Shown here: one piece after another, positions 1 to 8,640 of the stretch
How positions within the stretch are numbered: position 1 is the first letter of the stretch
Layout of the letters: each line of letters opens with the position of its first letter
NCBI GenBank assembly: GCA_040219575.1
Contig: JAVJSD010000030.1
Location: forward strand, 1 to 64,000
Direction: 5' to 3'
Length of the DNA stretch: 64,000 nt
DNA from: JAVJSD01 sp040219575
Lineage (GTDB): Bacteria; Planctomycetota; Planctomycetia; Pirellulales; Pirellulaceae
Notes under the pieces: generated by a model
Told to the model about the DNA's origin: nothing
What the model saw: only the letters and a program-made list of their open reading frames with translations
The model's database searches: none
Position numbers and translations under genes: made by a program

Positions 1-521
1 GCTTTAGCCCTTGGTAACAGGCGACACCCTGCCTCGCTCGAAGGGCTGAAGCCCGAATGACCCCCGTAAGGGCCGTGAACGGCCCTGAGGCGGAAAAGCG
101 CCGGCGACTCGCAAGCCCGGCGTGAACGCCGGGCCTAACACCGCCTGCGGCGGAAAAGGACCGTGAACGGCCCTCCGTCACAAAGCGCCTTTCCTCCAAG
201 AAGCATCCCACTGCTCAACGCGGACGAGCCGTTGTGACCTTACGTGTCGTTCAAACTGGCCCACTTCCCATCCATGCGGCGTCTATCGAAAAACCGCGTC
301 ACCACTATAATTCAACGGGTCGACCGGCGTGGATGTCCGGTGTGGACGTCCGGTGTACGAAGCGATTACCGAGACCCACCGCGCACAAAAAATGGAGGGT
401 TTCTGCTCGCCGCAACAGAAACCCTCCGGTTTTGGCTGTCCGGAAGGAACACGAGTTTCCTTCCGAAGACCCACAGCCGTAGACTGCTATCGGGATTCCA
501 CTATCCACGACTTTAGGTGAC
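1..521. other. Non-coding leader region rich in hairpins
   Basis: No convincing gene is visible here. The stretch holds several perfect or near-perfect palindromes: GCTTTAGCCC near base 1 pairs with GGGCTGAAGC near 45-54, GGGCCGTGAACGGCCC lies at about 71-86, and GCCCGGCGTGAACGCCGGGC at 116-135. Short ORFs across 234-559 overlap each other on both strands and have no protein-like composition. This is ordinary planctomycete spacer DNA upstream of carA. Confidence 0.6.
394..427. terminator. Strong hairpin flanked by A and T tracts (terminator-like)
   Basis: A 12-bp perfect stem, GGAGGGTTTCTG with CAGAAACCCTCC, closes a 10-base loop. It is preceded by AAAAAA (387-392) and followed by GGTTTTGG, so it could terminate transcription in either direction, better on the minus strand. 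It sits about 95 bases before the carA start, so an attenuator role for carA is possible but nothing specific supports it. Confidence 0.55.
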
Positions 522-1655
522 ATGACCTTGTCTGCAAAGCTTGCCCTGGAAGACGGCACGGTTTACACGGGACAATCGTTCGGATCAGAAGGCGAAGTCG
601 ACGGCGAGGTGGTCTTCAACACCTCGATGACCGGCTATCAGGAAATCCTCACCGACCCCAGCTACCGCGGGCAGATCGTGACGATGACCTATCCGGAGAT
701 CGGCAACTACGGCGTCAACGCCGAGGACGTCGAAAGCCGCAAGCCGCACCTGGCCGGTTTCATCGTCCGCGAGGACAGCCGCGTGGCGAGCAACTTTCGC
801 TCCGAGGGCCGCCTGCAGGACTATCTGGCCCAACACGGCATCGTGGCGCTGGCCGGCATCGACACCCGCGCCCTGGTGCGGAGGATTCGCACGCTGGGGG
901 CCATGAAGGGCGTGCTCTCGACGACCGATCTCGACGACGCCAGCCTGGTGGCCAAAGCGAAAGCCAGCCCGGGACTGGTCGGCCGCGACCTGGTTCGCGA
1001 GGTGCTGCCGGACGATCGCAGCGAGTGGTCGGAGGGGTTGAACCGGTGGGCGAAGTTTGAGCAGAGCGAGTCTTCGCCGGCCGAATATCATGTGGTGGCG
1101 ATCGACTACGGCATGAAGTGGAACATCGCCCGGCACCTGGTCGAGGAAGGCTGTCGCGTGACGGTGTTGCCCGGCACGGCGACGACCGACGACGTGTTGG
1201 CCTGCGACCCGGACGGGGTGTTCCTATCCAACGGCCCCGGCGATCCCGAGCCGCTGACGTACGCCATCGAGGCGATTCACGGACTGCTGGGGAAGAAGCC
1301 GGTCTTCGGCATCTGCCTTGGGCACCAGTTGTTGTCGCTGGCCAGCGGAGCGAAGACATTCAAGCTCAAGTTCGGCCACCGCGGGGCGAATCAGCCGGTG
1401 CTGAATCTCGATTCGGGCCGTGTGGAGATCACGTCGCAGAATCACGGCTTCGCGGTCGACGAGAAATCGCTGCCGAGTTGCCTGGAGATCACGCATCGCA
1501 ATCTGAATGACGACACGATCGCCGGAGTGCGGCATAAGGAAGCGGCCGCCTTCAGCGTGCAGTACCATCCGGAAGCGTCGGCCGGGCCGCACGACAGCCG
1601 CTATCTGTTCCGGCAGTTTCACGATTTGATGCAAGGTGAATCAAGGCAAAAGTAA
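522..1655 (+). CDS. carA: Carbamoyl-phosphate synthase small subunit
   Basis: This is the glutaminase subunit of carbamoyl-phosphate synthase. It releases ammonia from glutamine for the large subunit CarB, feeding pyrimidine and arginine synthesis in the cytoplasm. The 377 residues match the usual length. The N-terminal CPSase_sm_chain domain covers about residues 1-150 (for example FNTSMTGYQEILTDPSY), and a class I glutamine amidotransferase domain covers about 190-375. The triad is complete: Cys265 in GICLGHQ, His349 and Glu351 in QYHPEAS. The ATG at 522 is preceded by AGGTGA at a good distance. carB is not adjacent in this window, so the two subunits are encoded apart or carB lies to the left. 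Confidence 0.97.
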   Translation: MTLSAKLALEDGTVYTGQSFGSEGEVDGEVVFNTSMTGYQEILTDPSYRGQIVTMTYPEIGNYGVNAEDVESRKPHLAGFIVREDSRVASNFRSEGRLQDYLAQHGIVALAGIDTRALVRRIRTLGAMKGVLSTTDLDDASLVAKAKASPGLVGRDLVREVLPDDRSEWSEGLNRWAKFEQSESSPAEYHVVAIDYGMKWNIARHLVEEGCRVTVLPGTATTDDVLACDPDGVFLSNGPGDPEPLTYAIEAIHGLLGKKPVFGICLGHQLLSLASGAKTFKLKFGHRGANQPVLNLDSGRVEITSQNHGFAVDEKSLPSCLEITHRNLNDDTIAGVRHKEAAAFSVQYHPEASAGPHDSRYLFRQFHDLMQGESRQK

Positions 1656-2053
1656 AAAGGTAGAAGGTGAAAGTGAGGAGCCGGCGGGTGCGGCGGCGAA
1701 CCGTGCGGCGTCATTGACGTCGTCTCACACGGGCAGGGGGCCCATGCTGGCCTGCGCAACAACGCGATTTTGGTCAGGTAGTCCGGTGGCTGGATTTGTT
1801 CCGTAGCATGGTCCCCTGGGCCGTGAGCCGGAACGAGCGAAGCGATGTTCCGGCTGTTCTCCGCCGCCGCGCGAAGAGAATTGCGCGCACGACGCCCCTC
1901 GACGCCTGCCGCTGCTGCGCCGCGCAAACGTTCAAACGGCGCGGCGCTTCAACGTCCACCGTCGCGTCCGCCGGAACTCTGTTGCGCAGGCCAGGCCCAT
2001 GTTGCTATCCAGCGACGGCGAAGCCGTCGGCTTGGGAGCGGTATCGCCTTGGC
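1656..2053. other. Intergenic region with hairpins and dispersed repeat pieces
   Basis: No gene is supported between carA and the convergent GAP1-like gene. A variant of the GTAGCATGG...GGCCGTGA repeat lies at about 1803-1826. It is followed by a hairpin at 1826-1855, with AGCCGGAAC pairing to GTTCCGGCT, which could end carA transcription although it has no T tract. At 2012-2036 lies the GACGGCGAAGCCGTC hairpin that recurs at 20627. Confidence 0.5.
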
Positions 2054-3037
2054 TCATCCACCCACCGGGCTCGGCGTCGCGAGGGGTCGCGACGACCGAG
2101 CCAACTGCTCGGCCAGCGAGCTCGCCAGCTCGGGCAAGGCTTCTTCCTGAAGGCCGCGGCGGCTGGTTCGCAGCAACTGGCAGAACGACGCGATGCAGCC
2201 GTCGGCAAGCACCTGCTGGGCCAGTTCGGCCCAGGGGTGCAATTCGCCTCCGTCGGCAACGTCGTTTAACACCAGGGGGAAGGGCTCGCCCGGTCGGCGT
2301 CTCGCCTGGGGCTGGTACTGCTCCGGGTCGATCGGTTGCCAGCGAAACACTCGTTGCGACGAGGGTTTCAAGCCGGTCGTGAAGGAGAAGGCGGCACGGA
2401 GCTCGACGGGCAGCAGGCTGAACAAGCCGGCCAGCAGCCGCGCCAAGGGGGTTCGACTCTGCACCGCCAGTCGCTCGTGCGTCAGGGCTTGATCGAGCAG
2501 CACGGCCACCTGCCGGGCTCCCGGTTGCCTGGCCAGCCGCGCCAGCAGAATGCGGTCAACCGGCGTGGCGCCGCCGGTGAGGTGAATCGCCTCCAGCTGG
2601 TCGGGAATCGCGGGCAACACGTCCAGGTAGCCGGCGGCGACGGCCGCCTCGTGCAGGCGAAAAGGATTGTTCGCGAAGCAGGCCAACGCCTGGGGAGGGA
2701 CCAGCAGCAGTTGCGTGTACACACGCCAGCCGCCGCGTCCGCTGTATTCGCCGCCGGCGTGTACGGTCTGGGAGACGCAGAAGTCGCCTCCGCGCAACTG
2801 GTGGAAGTTGATGCTCTCCGCCGAATCATCGTCGCCGAGCAATGAATCGTGCGCGGGCCCCCAACGCGTCAGCTCCCGGCGGACATCGTCCGAGACGCCG
2901 TCGCTGGCCGCGACCAATTGGTATCCGTCGAGACGGCCCGACTGCGCCGAAGTGAAGATCGCGCGTTCGATGACAGAGGTCTGCACGTCTTGTGTTTCCT
3001 GTTTCGCTCCACCCGCGGGCGGCTCCCTCGAACGCAT
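2054..3037 (-). CDS. GAP1-like protein (GTPase-associated protein 1, N-terminal type domain)
   Basis: The 327-residue protein resembles the N-terminal domain of GTPase-associated protein 1. It opens with VIERAIFTSAQSGRLDGYQL and a phrase ending in SDGVSD, followed by HAGGEYSGRGGWRVYTQLLL. This family is known from comparative genomics as the constant partner of TRAFAC-type P-loop GTPases in predicted conflict or signalling systems; its biochemical role is not established. No signal peptide or membrane segment is seen, so it is probably cytoplasmic. It lies 42 bases after the GTPase gene on the same strand and ends a four-gene cluster. The ATG at 3037 is used; a GTG at 2986 after AGGAAACACAAGAC is an alternative that would trim 17 poorly conserved-looking residues. 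Confidence 0.65.
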   Translation of the reverse strand: MRSREPPAGGAKQETQDVQTSVIERAIFTSAQSGRLDGYQLVAASDGVSDDVRRELTRWGPAHDSLLGDDDSAESINFHQLRGGDFCVSQTVHAGGEYSGRGGWRVYTQLLLVPPQALACFANNPFRLHEAAVAAGYLDVLPAIPDQLEAIHLTGGATPVDRILLARLARQPGARQVAVLLDQALTHERLAVQSRTPLARLLAGLFSLLPVELRAAFSFTTGLKPSSQRVFRWQPIDPEQYQPQARRRPGEPFPLVLNDVADGGELHPWAELAQQVLADGCIASFCQLLRTSRRGLQEEALPELASSLAEQLARSSRPLATPSPVGG

Positions 3038-3079
3038 TCCGCTCGAGCGAAAACCGGCGCGGCGGCTCGCACGTCCGGC

Positions 3080-3985
3080 CTACATCTGCTTGACAATCCA
3101 CTCGAACGGCTCGACGATTCCGCGCGGCTCGATCCGTAGCGGAACCTGCAATTTGCCGGCGATCGTGTTGCGGTAGGCGCAACAGCCCACCACGCCCGTG
3201 GCGAAGAAGCCGTGCTTGTGCAGCCGCTCGCGGCAGGTACGGAACAAGCCGGGCGCATGCCGCCGCGCGAACTCGTCCGGCTTGTGAAAGATCGAAGGCG
3301 AGCACTCGTCGGCCTTGGTGAAGATCACGGAGACTGGGCGGTTCGGCCATCCCTGCCGCGGTCGACTGTCGAGTTCGCACAGATAGCTCACGATCTTCAT
3401 GGCGAAGTAGTCGTGGCTTTCGTCGCCGGCCTCGAGATCGGCCGCATCGACCATCAACATCACCGACGAGCAGCGGTTCAGGAAATGGTTGATCAACGGG
3501 TAGGTGTTGGGGCGGTCGAGCTCCTGCATCAGCGATTCACCGGCGAGGTCGGGCATGATCAATTCGACGGGCCGCCGGCGTTTGGCCATCTTCACCTGGC
3601 AATGCAGCCAGTTCCAACGATCCGGCTCGTTGGGCGTTTTCTCCGGAAACCGGCAACGCCCCAGGGCGGCGAGCGTGGCCTGTTGCAAGGAGATGGAGAA
3701 CGCCCCCCGAGCCAGGATCTGCATGCGATCGTTTTGACGGGAGAGCAAGTCGGACAACATGCCCAGATAGACGGTCTTGCCGGCGCCCGACGGCCCGATG
3801 GCGGCCACCATCTGCGGCCGCACCTTCTGCGTGTTGGCCTGATGGGAGAGCGCCATCGGAGCCGAGCAATGCCGGCACAGTTCCGCGTCGAAGACGTTGC
3901 CGCCTCCGCAGACATAGCAGGGCGCCTGGACGACATATTGCGCCAAGCGATACGAGTCCATTTCCTGGTAGGCATTCTTGCTCAT
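3080..3985 (-). CDS. Zinc-ribbon P-loop GTPase (TRAFAC / DO-GTPase2-like)
   Basis: The protein has 301 residues. An N-terminal zinc ribbon uses Cys23, Cys26, Cys37 and Cys40. A P-loop follows, GPSGAGKT at 64-71, then a switch/Walker B-like DLAGE at 146-150 and a base-specificity motif TKAD at 223-226, which is the expected order of G1, G3 and G4 motifs of a TRAFAC GTPase. The arrangement fits the DO-GTPase2-type family found beside GAP1 proteins. Its start overlaps the stop of the FGE-fold gene by four bases (ATGA), so translation is probably coupled. The likely role is the nucleotide-driven switch of the cluster; the substrate or effector cannot be read from sequence. Confidence 0.75.
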   Translation of the reverse strand: MSKNAYQEMDSYRLAQYVVQAPCYVCGGGNVFDAELCRHCSAPMALSHQANTQKVRPQMVAAIGPSGAGKTVYLGMLSDLLSRQNDRMQILARGAFSISLQQATLAALGRCRFPEKTPNEPDRWNWLHCQVKMAKRRRPVELIMPDLAGESLMQELDRPNTYPLINHFLNRCSSVMLMVDAADLEAGDESHDYFAMKIVSYLCELDSRPRQGWPNRPVSVIFTKADECSPSIFHKPDEFARRHAPGLFRTCRERLHKHGFFATGVVGCCAYRNTIAGKLQVPLRIEPRGIVEPFEWIVKQM

Positions 3986-5244
3986 ACTGCGGCCTCCAAC
4001 GCCCCGGTTTCGTTCTCAACGCCTTCCGACTGCGCCGCCCCGGGGGCGGACCAATCTTCCGCGAAATTGGGCGCCAGGTCGCACAGTCCCAGGCAGCACC
4101 GGAAGCCGATGTTGTGCTTGCGGGCGATCGAACTGTCGCCGCTCTGGAACTGGCACGTGGCTTGGCTGTCGAAGTACGTATCGAACGCGCCCCCACGAAT
4201 GCTCTTCATCGCGCCTTGAATCTCCAGCCGCTTGGCGGCCTCGTCCCAGGCGCCAAAGTTGCTGTGCGTCCACTCCCAGACGTTGCCGATGAGTTGATAG
4301 ACGCCGCCGACGCTCACGCCTTCCTCGAGCTTCGAGACCGGCAGGGTGTCGCCGATCTGCGTGGCCCACAGGTTGGCGAACGTGTGGTCCATCGCGTCGC
4401 CCCAGGGATACTTCCGCTGCATCGGGCGACCGCCGCCGTTGCCGACGGGCCAACTGGCCGCCTTGACCCACTCGGCGTCGGTCGGCAATCGCTTGCCCAC
4501 CCAGCGGGCGTAGGCGGCGGCCTCGTACCACGAGACGCCGACCACGGGATGGTCGTCGCGGCCCGGGGCGTAACGTCCGTTCTCCCACTCGCCCGGTCCC
4601 GGGGCGCCGCTGCGGTCGACAAAGTCGAGGATGCCCGACCAGATGTCCGGATCCCACAGCGACATTTGTTCGTAACCTCCCGCTTCGACAAATCGCAAGT
4701 ACTCTCGATTCGTGACGGGGTAGCGATCGAGGTAGAAGGCCTCGACGCGCATGACGTGATCGTCGCTGGGGTCGCCGTCGTGCTCGGCGGTGGCCCGCCA
4801 GGTGCGCAACAACACCGTACCCTCGGGCGTGAGGGCCATGGCGGCTTCGAGGTCCTCGAGTGCGTTCCGCACCTGCGGCTCGTTCAAATTGCCGACGATC
4901 TGCGGCCGCAGCAACAGCGCGTAGCGCCCCTGCCGCAGCATCTCTTCGATCAGGTCTTCCGATTCGTCGGCGGCGTTTTCGGCGCGACGAGCGCGGGAGC
5001 GGACCTCTTCCTTGACGGCGGGTTCGCCAGCGGACGATTCGGACCGCGGGCGAACGCGTCGGCGTCGCAGAAACCAGCAGACGCCCCCGGCGACGCCGAG
5101 CGACGCAATGGTGAGGGCCGCCAGCAACCAGCTGCCGGCGGCCCAACTTACCAGGAAACCCACCCCGCCGACGGCTGCTACCGCCAGTGGGAGGAAGCAG
5201 GGGCGAACACGTTGTACGAGCGTCGAAGCGATGGTGGTCATCAC
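3982..5244 (-). CDS. Membrane-anchored FGE-sulfatase (SUMF1) fold protein
   Basis: The 420-residue protein starts with two hydrophobic segments (about residues 17-35 and 38-58), then a basic stretch RRRRVRPR and a linker. From about residue 165 it has a formylglycine-generating-enzyme-sulfatase fold: YPVTNREYLRFVEAGGY, HPVVGVSWYEAAAYARWVGK, RLPTDAEWVKAA, YPWGD, NVWEWT, IRGGAF and NIGFRCC. No sulfatase gene is near, and these domains often act as binding or sensor modules rather than true FGE enzymes, so sulfatase maturation is not inferred. Most of the protein follows the membrane hairpin; its side of the membrane is uncertain. It is overlapped by the GTPase gene and follows the coiled-coil gene by 38 bases. 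Confidence 0.8.
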   Translation of the reverse strand: MMTTIASTLVQRVRPCFLPLAVAAVGGVGFLVSWAAGSWLLAALTIASLGVAGGVCWFLRRRRVRPRSESSAGEPAVKEEVRSRARRAENAADESEDLIEEMLRQGRYALLLRPQIVGNLNEPQVRNALEDLEAAMALTPEGTVLLRTWRATAEHDGDPSDDHVMRVEAFYLDRYPVTNREYLRFVEAGGYEQMSLWDPDIWSGILDFVDRSGAPGPGEWENGRYAPGRDDHPVVGVSWYEAAAYARWVGKRLPTDAEWVKAASWPVGNGGGRPMQRKYPWGDAMDHTFANLWATQIGDTLPVSKLEEGVSVGGVYQLIGNVWEWTHSNFGAWDEAAKRLEIQGAMKSIRGGAFDTYFDSQATCQFQSGDSSIARKHNIGFRCCLGLCDLAPNFAEDWSAPGAAQSEGVENETGALEAAV

Positions 5245-5282
5245 AATCCTCGGCGACAGTTACCGGCGAAAATCAACGGCGG

Positions 5283-6008
5283 TTATTTGCGGGCCTTGCG
5301 TCGTTGGGCCACGTCTTGCTGCAGCTTCGCGAATTGCGCCATCACGGAGCTGACCACGGGGTCGGCGAACGTTTCTTTTCCTTCGCGGGCCGCAGGGGCG
5401 GCGGCCACGGCCGCGGCCGGAGCTGCCGGCAGCGCCTCCCCGGCCTCGACGACCGCGGGAGCAAGCGCATGTTGCTCGATGAAGAGCCGAAGTTGGCGCA
5501 GCTCCTCACCCATCGCCTGGCGTTGTTCGCTCATCTCGCGTTTCTGGTCCGCGACGGTCTCCTGCAGTTCCGCGGCGTGGCCGCGCACCAGCTCAAGCTC
5601 CAACGTGGCTTGCTCCAATTCGGCCTGCAGTTGACCGACGGCCGCATCATGCGAATCGTCGTGCTCGCCGTTCCGCTCCCCCGCCAGGCGGAGCAGCTCG
5701 GCCCGAGCTTCGGAAAGCTCTTCGCGGACCGTGCTGAGCTCCGCCTCCTGGTGCTCCACCTGGGAAGCCAGCCGGCTCGACTCGCCGCGCTGCTCCTCGA
5801 GCTGCTCCAACTGCTCGGCGAGTTGGAGTTTCTTGCGATCCAACTCGCGAGTGCGGACGTCGAGCTGACGACGGAGGTGCTCCAAGTCGTCGAGCAGGTG
5901 AGCGATGTCGTGTTCGAAGCCGGCGAAGTCGGCGCGGAACGCCGACACGGCTTCTCCGATGGCTCCCCAGGCTTCGGGAAGTGCGGTGGCTGTTGCAACT
6001 GCCGACAC
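5283..6008 (-). CDS. Coiled-coil protein, first gene of the GTPase cluster
   Basis: About 241 residues are expected from a GTG at 6008, which has AGGAAACACC just upstream; the open frame continues to 6287 but the extra part is not protein-like. From about residue 30 to 180 the sequence is dominated by heptad-like Glu/Leu/Gln/Arg patterns such as LAEQLEQLEEQRGESSRL, indicating a long coiled coil, followed by an alanine-proline linker and a short basic C-terminus ending QRRKARK. No enzyme domain is visible. It precedes the FGE-fold, GTPase and GAP1 genes on the same strand, so it probably acts as a scaffold or filamentous partner of that system. Function is unknown. Confidence 0.65.
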   Translation of the reverse strand: MSAVATATALPEAWGAIGEAVSAFRADFAGFEHDIAHLLDDLEHLRRQLDVRTRELDRKKLQLAEQLEQLEEQRGESSRLASQVEHQEAELSTVREELSEARAELLRLAGERNGEHDDSHDAAVGQLQAELEQATLELELVRGHAAELQETVADQKREMSEQRQAMGEELRQLRLFIEQHALAPAVVEAGEALPAAPAAAVAAAPAAREGKETFADPVVSSVMAQFAKLQQDVAQRRKARK

Positions 6009-6360
6009 GGTGTTTCCTGTCGCAAAGGGCGCGGTACCCACTGCGCGCAAAATGAGCGCGGTAGTAGCGGCGCGGTTTCGATAAGAAGGGTGAAAAGGCG
6101 TTCCAGCAGCGGGAACGTAGGCGGAACTCGGAAAAGGCTCAAATTTTCCGCCATCGAAAACATAGGTCGCGAAACTCGCCGGAGCAAATCGACTTCCGAG
6201 GAATTCTCCACCCGCTGGCCGCGACGCGGCAATCCGCGTAAAACGACCCGTGTCCCGGGCCGTCGCTGGCAACGCCCCCGCTGGCAACGCCCCCGCTGGA
6301 AAGGCCCCGCTGGAAAGGCCCCACCCGCCCTCTGCCGGAATCGTCGGAGAGTTCGTCCCT

Positions 6361-6915
6361 ATGAACGCTGTGTCCTGGATTCAACGTCTGCACGAACACC
6401 GTGAGTGGGTGAATCGCCAACTGCTCGACGCGGCGCGGCGGCTGTCGCACGAACAACTGGATCAGTCCTTTGCGATCGGGCAGGGATCGGTACGCAAGTC
6501 GTTGTTTCATCTCTTCGCGGCGGAGTTTGTGTGGCTGGCGGCGCTGCAGGGAAACCCGTCGCCGGTGGCGCCCGGCGACGCAGCCGACGGGCTGCCGGGC
6601 AATCAGCAGGCGGCGGACGCGATTCGGTCGCTGGCGGAGCTCGAGCAGCATTGGACGGAGCTGGCGAAACGCTGGCGAAGCTACCTTGCCGGGCTCTCGG
6701 AGAGCTCGCTGGAAGAACCCGTCGCCAAGATTTCCAGCTCGTCGGCGATGCACCGTACGCGCCGCGGCGACATCCTGCTGCATGTCTGCACGCACGCCCA
6801 ATACACCACGGCGCAACTCATCAACATGCTCCGCCACCTCGGCGTGACGCCGCTGCCCGACGCCATGTTGATCACGCTGGCGCGACATCGATCGTCGCCT
6901 TCCGAGAATGCGTGA
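6361..6915 (+). CDS. DinB-like protein
   Basis: The 184-residue protein has the four-helix pattern of the DinB/YfiT superfamily. It starts with WIQRLHEHREWVNRQLLDAA, has a helix RKSLFHLFAAEFVWLAAL, and near the C-terminus RGDILLHVCTHAQYTTAQL. The histidines at LFH and at CTHAQY are candidates for the metal-binding triad typical of the family. Members act as metal-dependent thiol or DNA-damage-related enzymes, so the exact substrate cannot be given. The ATG at 6361 replaces an earlier in-frame start at 6250, because the upstream part runs through short imperfect tandem repeats (CGCTGGCAACGCCCC, CGCTGGAAAGGCCCC; about 6263-6322). It is divergent from the coiled-coil gene. Confidence 0.75.
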   Translation: MNAVSWIQRLHEHREWVNRQLLDAARRLSHEQLDQSFAIGQGSVRKSLFHLFAAEFVWLAALQGNPSPVAPGDAADGLPGNQQAADAIRSLAELEQHWTELAKRWRSYLAGLSESSLEEPVAKISSSSAMHRTRRGDILLHVCTHAQYTTAQLINMLRHLGVTPLPDAMLITLARHRSSPSENA

Positions 6916-7609
6916 CCCTCTGGGGGCGGGCGGTTCAGGATGAATGCCAGGCGATTTCCCGGACGTCGCCAAGGCTCGGCGGGCGGCTGCGCCCCAAGGA
7001 AATTTTCCTTGTTCTTGAGAATTGGAGGCCCTCCCAAGGACCGCCCGGGGCCAGGTGTCCAGCCGCTTTTGACCGATTCGGGGCGCGGCCGCCGCACCGA
7101 GGAATCTCCCGCGGCAGGCCTGAGAAACCACGATCCTTGGGCCGATCGCCGCCCGTCCCCAAGCGCGAAACGGCGACGGAAAGTGGGTCCCCCGATAGCA
7201 ATGAATGCGAATCTATCGGGAATTTCGCCAAAAAACCTGCTCGTCGTATTCCCACGGGCGGCGGCTGGTGATTAGAATGTGGCGGAGAGAAGAGGAGATG
7301 ATTTCCGCTGCCCTGTCGATCGTCGGTCCATGTTCTGTGGAACCGAGCAGCGGGGGTATTGAACGTCTCATCAAGGCATCAAACGGATTGTCCGGCGCAG
7401 CTCGCAGGTCGGTCTACCGGTCTGTTACGGCGCGCGGGTGCTGTCCCTAGTCGGTGTACTGACTGCTGTGAAAAGGCCGACCCAACGCGCCGCTGTCGCA
7501 TTCGCCTTTTCCGTTCCGCGCAATCGCGGCGACGGGCAGTCCTCCGCGCGCTGCTTCAGGCGGTTGTCTGGCGCGCCATGCGGCGTAGATTTACTTCGGC
7601 GAGGTGATC
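6916..7609. other. Long intergenic region upstream of the ArsR gene
   Basis: Nearly 700 bases hold no ORF with protein-like composition on either strand. A short palindrome AAGGAAATTTTCCTT lies at about 6999-7013. I see no tRNA or ncRNA fold. It probably contains the ArsR promoter, but no clear -10/-35 stands out. Confidence 0.4.
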
Positions 7610-8089
7610 ATGTCGAACCTTATAGTCGACCAGAAGGCGGCATCCAGAAAGTCACATAAAATGGTGGATCGCGATTCAGAAGCCCCTTCTCCCGCCACCG
7701 TGCAGTCGCTGCCGGACAACGTGGCCAAGGAGTTGGTCCAGCTGTTCAAGCTGTTCTCCGACGAGACACGGATGCGGATTCTGCATTTTCTGATGCAGCA
7801 GGAGGAGCTCAACGTTCGCGCCCTGTGCGAGTTGCTCGGGCAGAGCCAACCGGCCGTCAGCCATCACTTGGCCCTGCTCCGCGTGGCCGGCCTGATCGAT
7901 TCGCGCCGCGACGGCAAGCACAACTTCTATCGCATCCTGTCGGGGCGATTTCAGCACCTGATGCAGCTCATGTTTTCCGCGGGGCCCGATCGCGAGGGCC
8001 GCATCTGCTTCGAGAACTTCGTCCTCAGCTACACGCCGGTAGGGCAACTCGAAGAAAAGCGCGAAGAGCAACGTTGCGAATCGGAATAG
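7610..8089 (+). CDS. ArsR-family winged-helix transcriptional regulator
   Basis: The ~159-residue protein carries an ArsR-type winged helix at about residues 35-115: ELVQLFKLFSDETRMRILHF, then the recognition region LGQSQPAVSHHLALLRVAGL and the wing DSRRDGKHNFYRI. This family typically represses its targets and releases DNA on binding metal or another signal. No cysteine metal box is evident in the recognition helix, and the single Cys in ALCELLG is not enough for an arsenic-type site, so the ligand is unknown. The start at 7610 follows GAGGTGATC, an excellent match to the anti-Shine-Dalgarno; a GTG at 7604 lies inside that site. It converges on the CBS protein gene, with no obvious operon partner. 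Confidence 0.85.
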   Translation: MSNLIVDQKAASRKSHKMVDRDSEAPSPATVQSLPDNVAKELVQLFKLFSDETRMRILHFLMQQEELNVRALCELLGQSQPAVSHHLALLRVAGLIDSRRDGKHNFYRILSGRFQHLMQLMFSAGPDREGRICFENFVLSYTPVGQLEEKREEQRCESE

Positions 8090-8126
8090 GTTCGCCGCCG
8101 CGTTGGCCCAGCGTTACATCGTCGAC

Positions 8127-8624
8127 TCACATCGTCGATTCCTCGATCGCGTTGAGCAGCGCAGCGACCACATCCATGGTGCTGACGACTCCCAGCGGAC
8201 GCTCGTCATGGTCCAGCACCAACAGGCGGTGGATGTGTTCGGCGCACATCATGCGGGCGGCCATCAGCACCGGCACCTCGGCCGAGACGGATTGAATACT
8301 GTCGCTCATGTAGGCCGACACCCGCTCTTCGTCCTCGACCGTAATCGACAGCGGCTGCTGTTCGCTGGGCTCCTGCACCTTGCTCGAACCGGCGTCGAGG
8401 CACTCCCGCTCGTCCGCTTCTTGCTCGCGCTTCAGAAAGTCCGTGGCGCTGAGCACCCCAATGCACCGCCCCATCTCGTCGACGACCGGCGCCCAGGCCA
8501 CGTCGCGACGGCGGAGCTCCGCGGCCGCCTCGGGCATGGTCTGCGAGTAGGACACCGTCACGACATCGTGCGTCATGACGTTGCGAACCGACAACGATTT
8601 GAGACGATCGATCGGGCTAATCAT
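8127..8624 (-). CDS. CBS-domain protein
   Basis: The 165-residue protein consists of two CBS motifs: VRNVMTHDVVTVSYSQTMPE...WAPVVDEMGRCIGVLSATDFL, and VSAYMSDSIQSVSAEVPVLM...RLLVLDHDERPLGVVSTMDVV. CBS pairs usually bind adenosine nucleotides and report energy state. The gene follows the universal stress protein by 16 bases and shares its transcript. The pair lies downstream of a sigma54-like promoter and next to a globin-coupled two-component system, suggesting a role in low-oxygen or energy stress. The two motifs are separated by an acidic, glutamate-rich insert of about 40 residues. Confidence 0.9.
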   Translation of the reverse strand: MISPIDRLKSLSVRNVMTHDVVTVSYSQTMPEAAAELRRRDVAWAPVVDEMGRCIGVLSATDFLKREQEADERECLDAGSSKVQEPSEQQPLSITVEDEERVSAYMSDSIQSVSAEVPVLMAARMMCAEHIHRLLVLDHDERPLGVVSTMDVVAALLNAIEESTM

Positions 8625-8640
8625 CCGACTTTCTCCTTCT

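Noticed and set aside
234..559. Short overlapping ORFs upstream of carA
   Set aside because: They lie on both strands of the same hairpin-rich DNA and have no protein-like composition or ribosome-binding sites.
3982..5244. FGE-fold protein as a true sulfatase-activating enzyme
   Set aside because: No sulfatase gene is close, and the protein is membrane-anchored within a GTPase cluster; the fold alone does not show the enzymatic role.
6916..7609. Possible small RNA or tRNA in the long spacer
   Set aside because: I could not find a cloverleaf or a promoter-terminator pair; only a short palindrome is visible.
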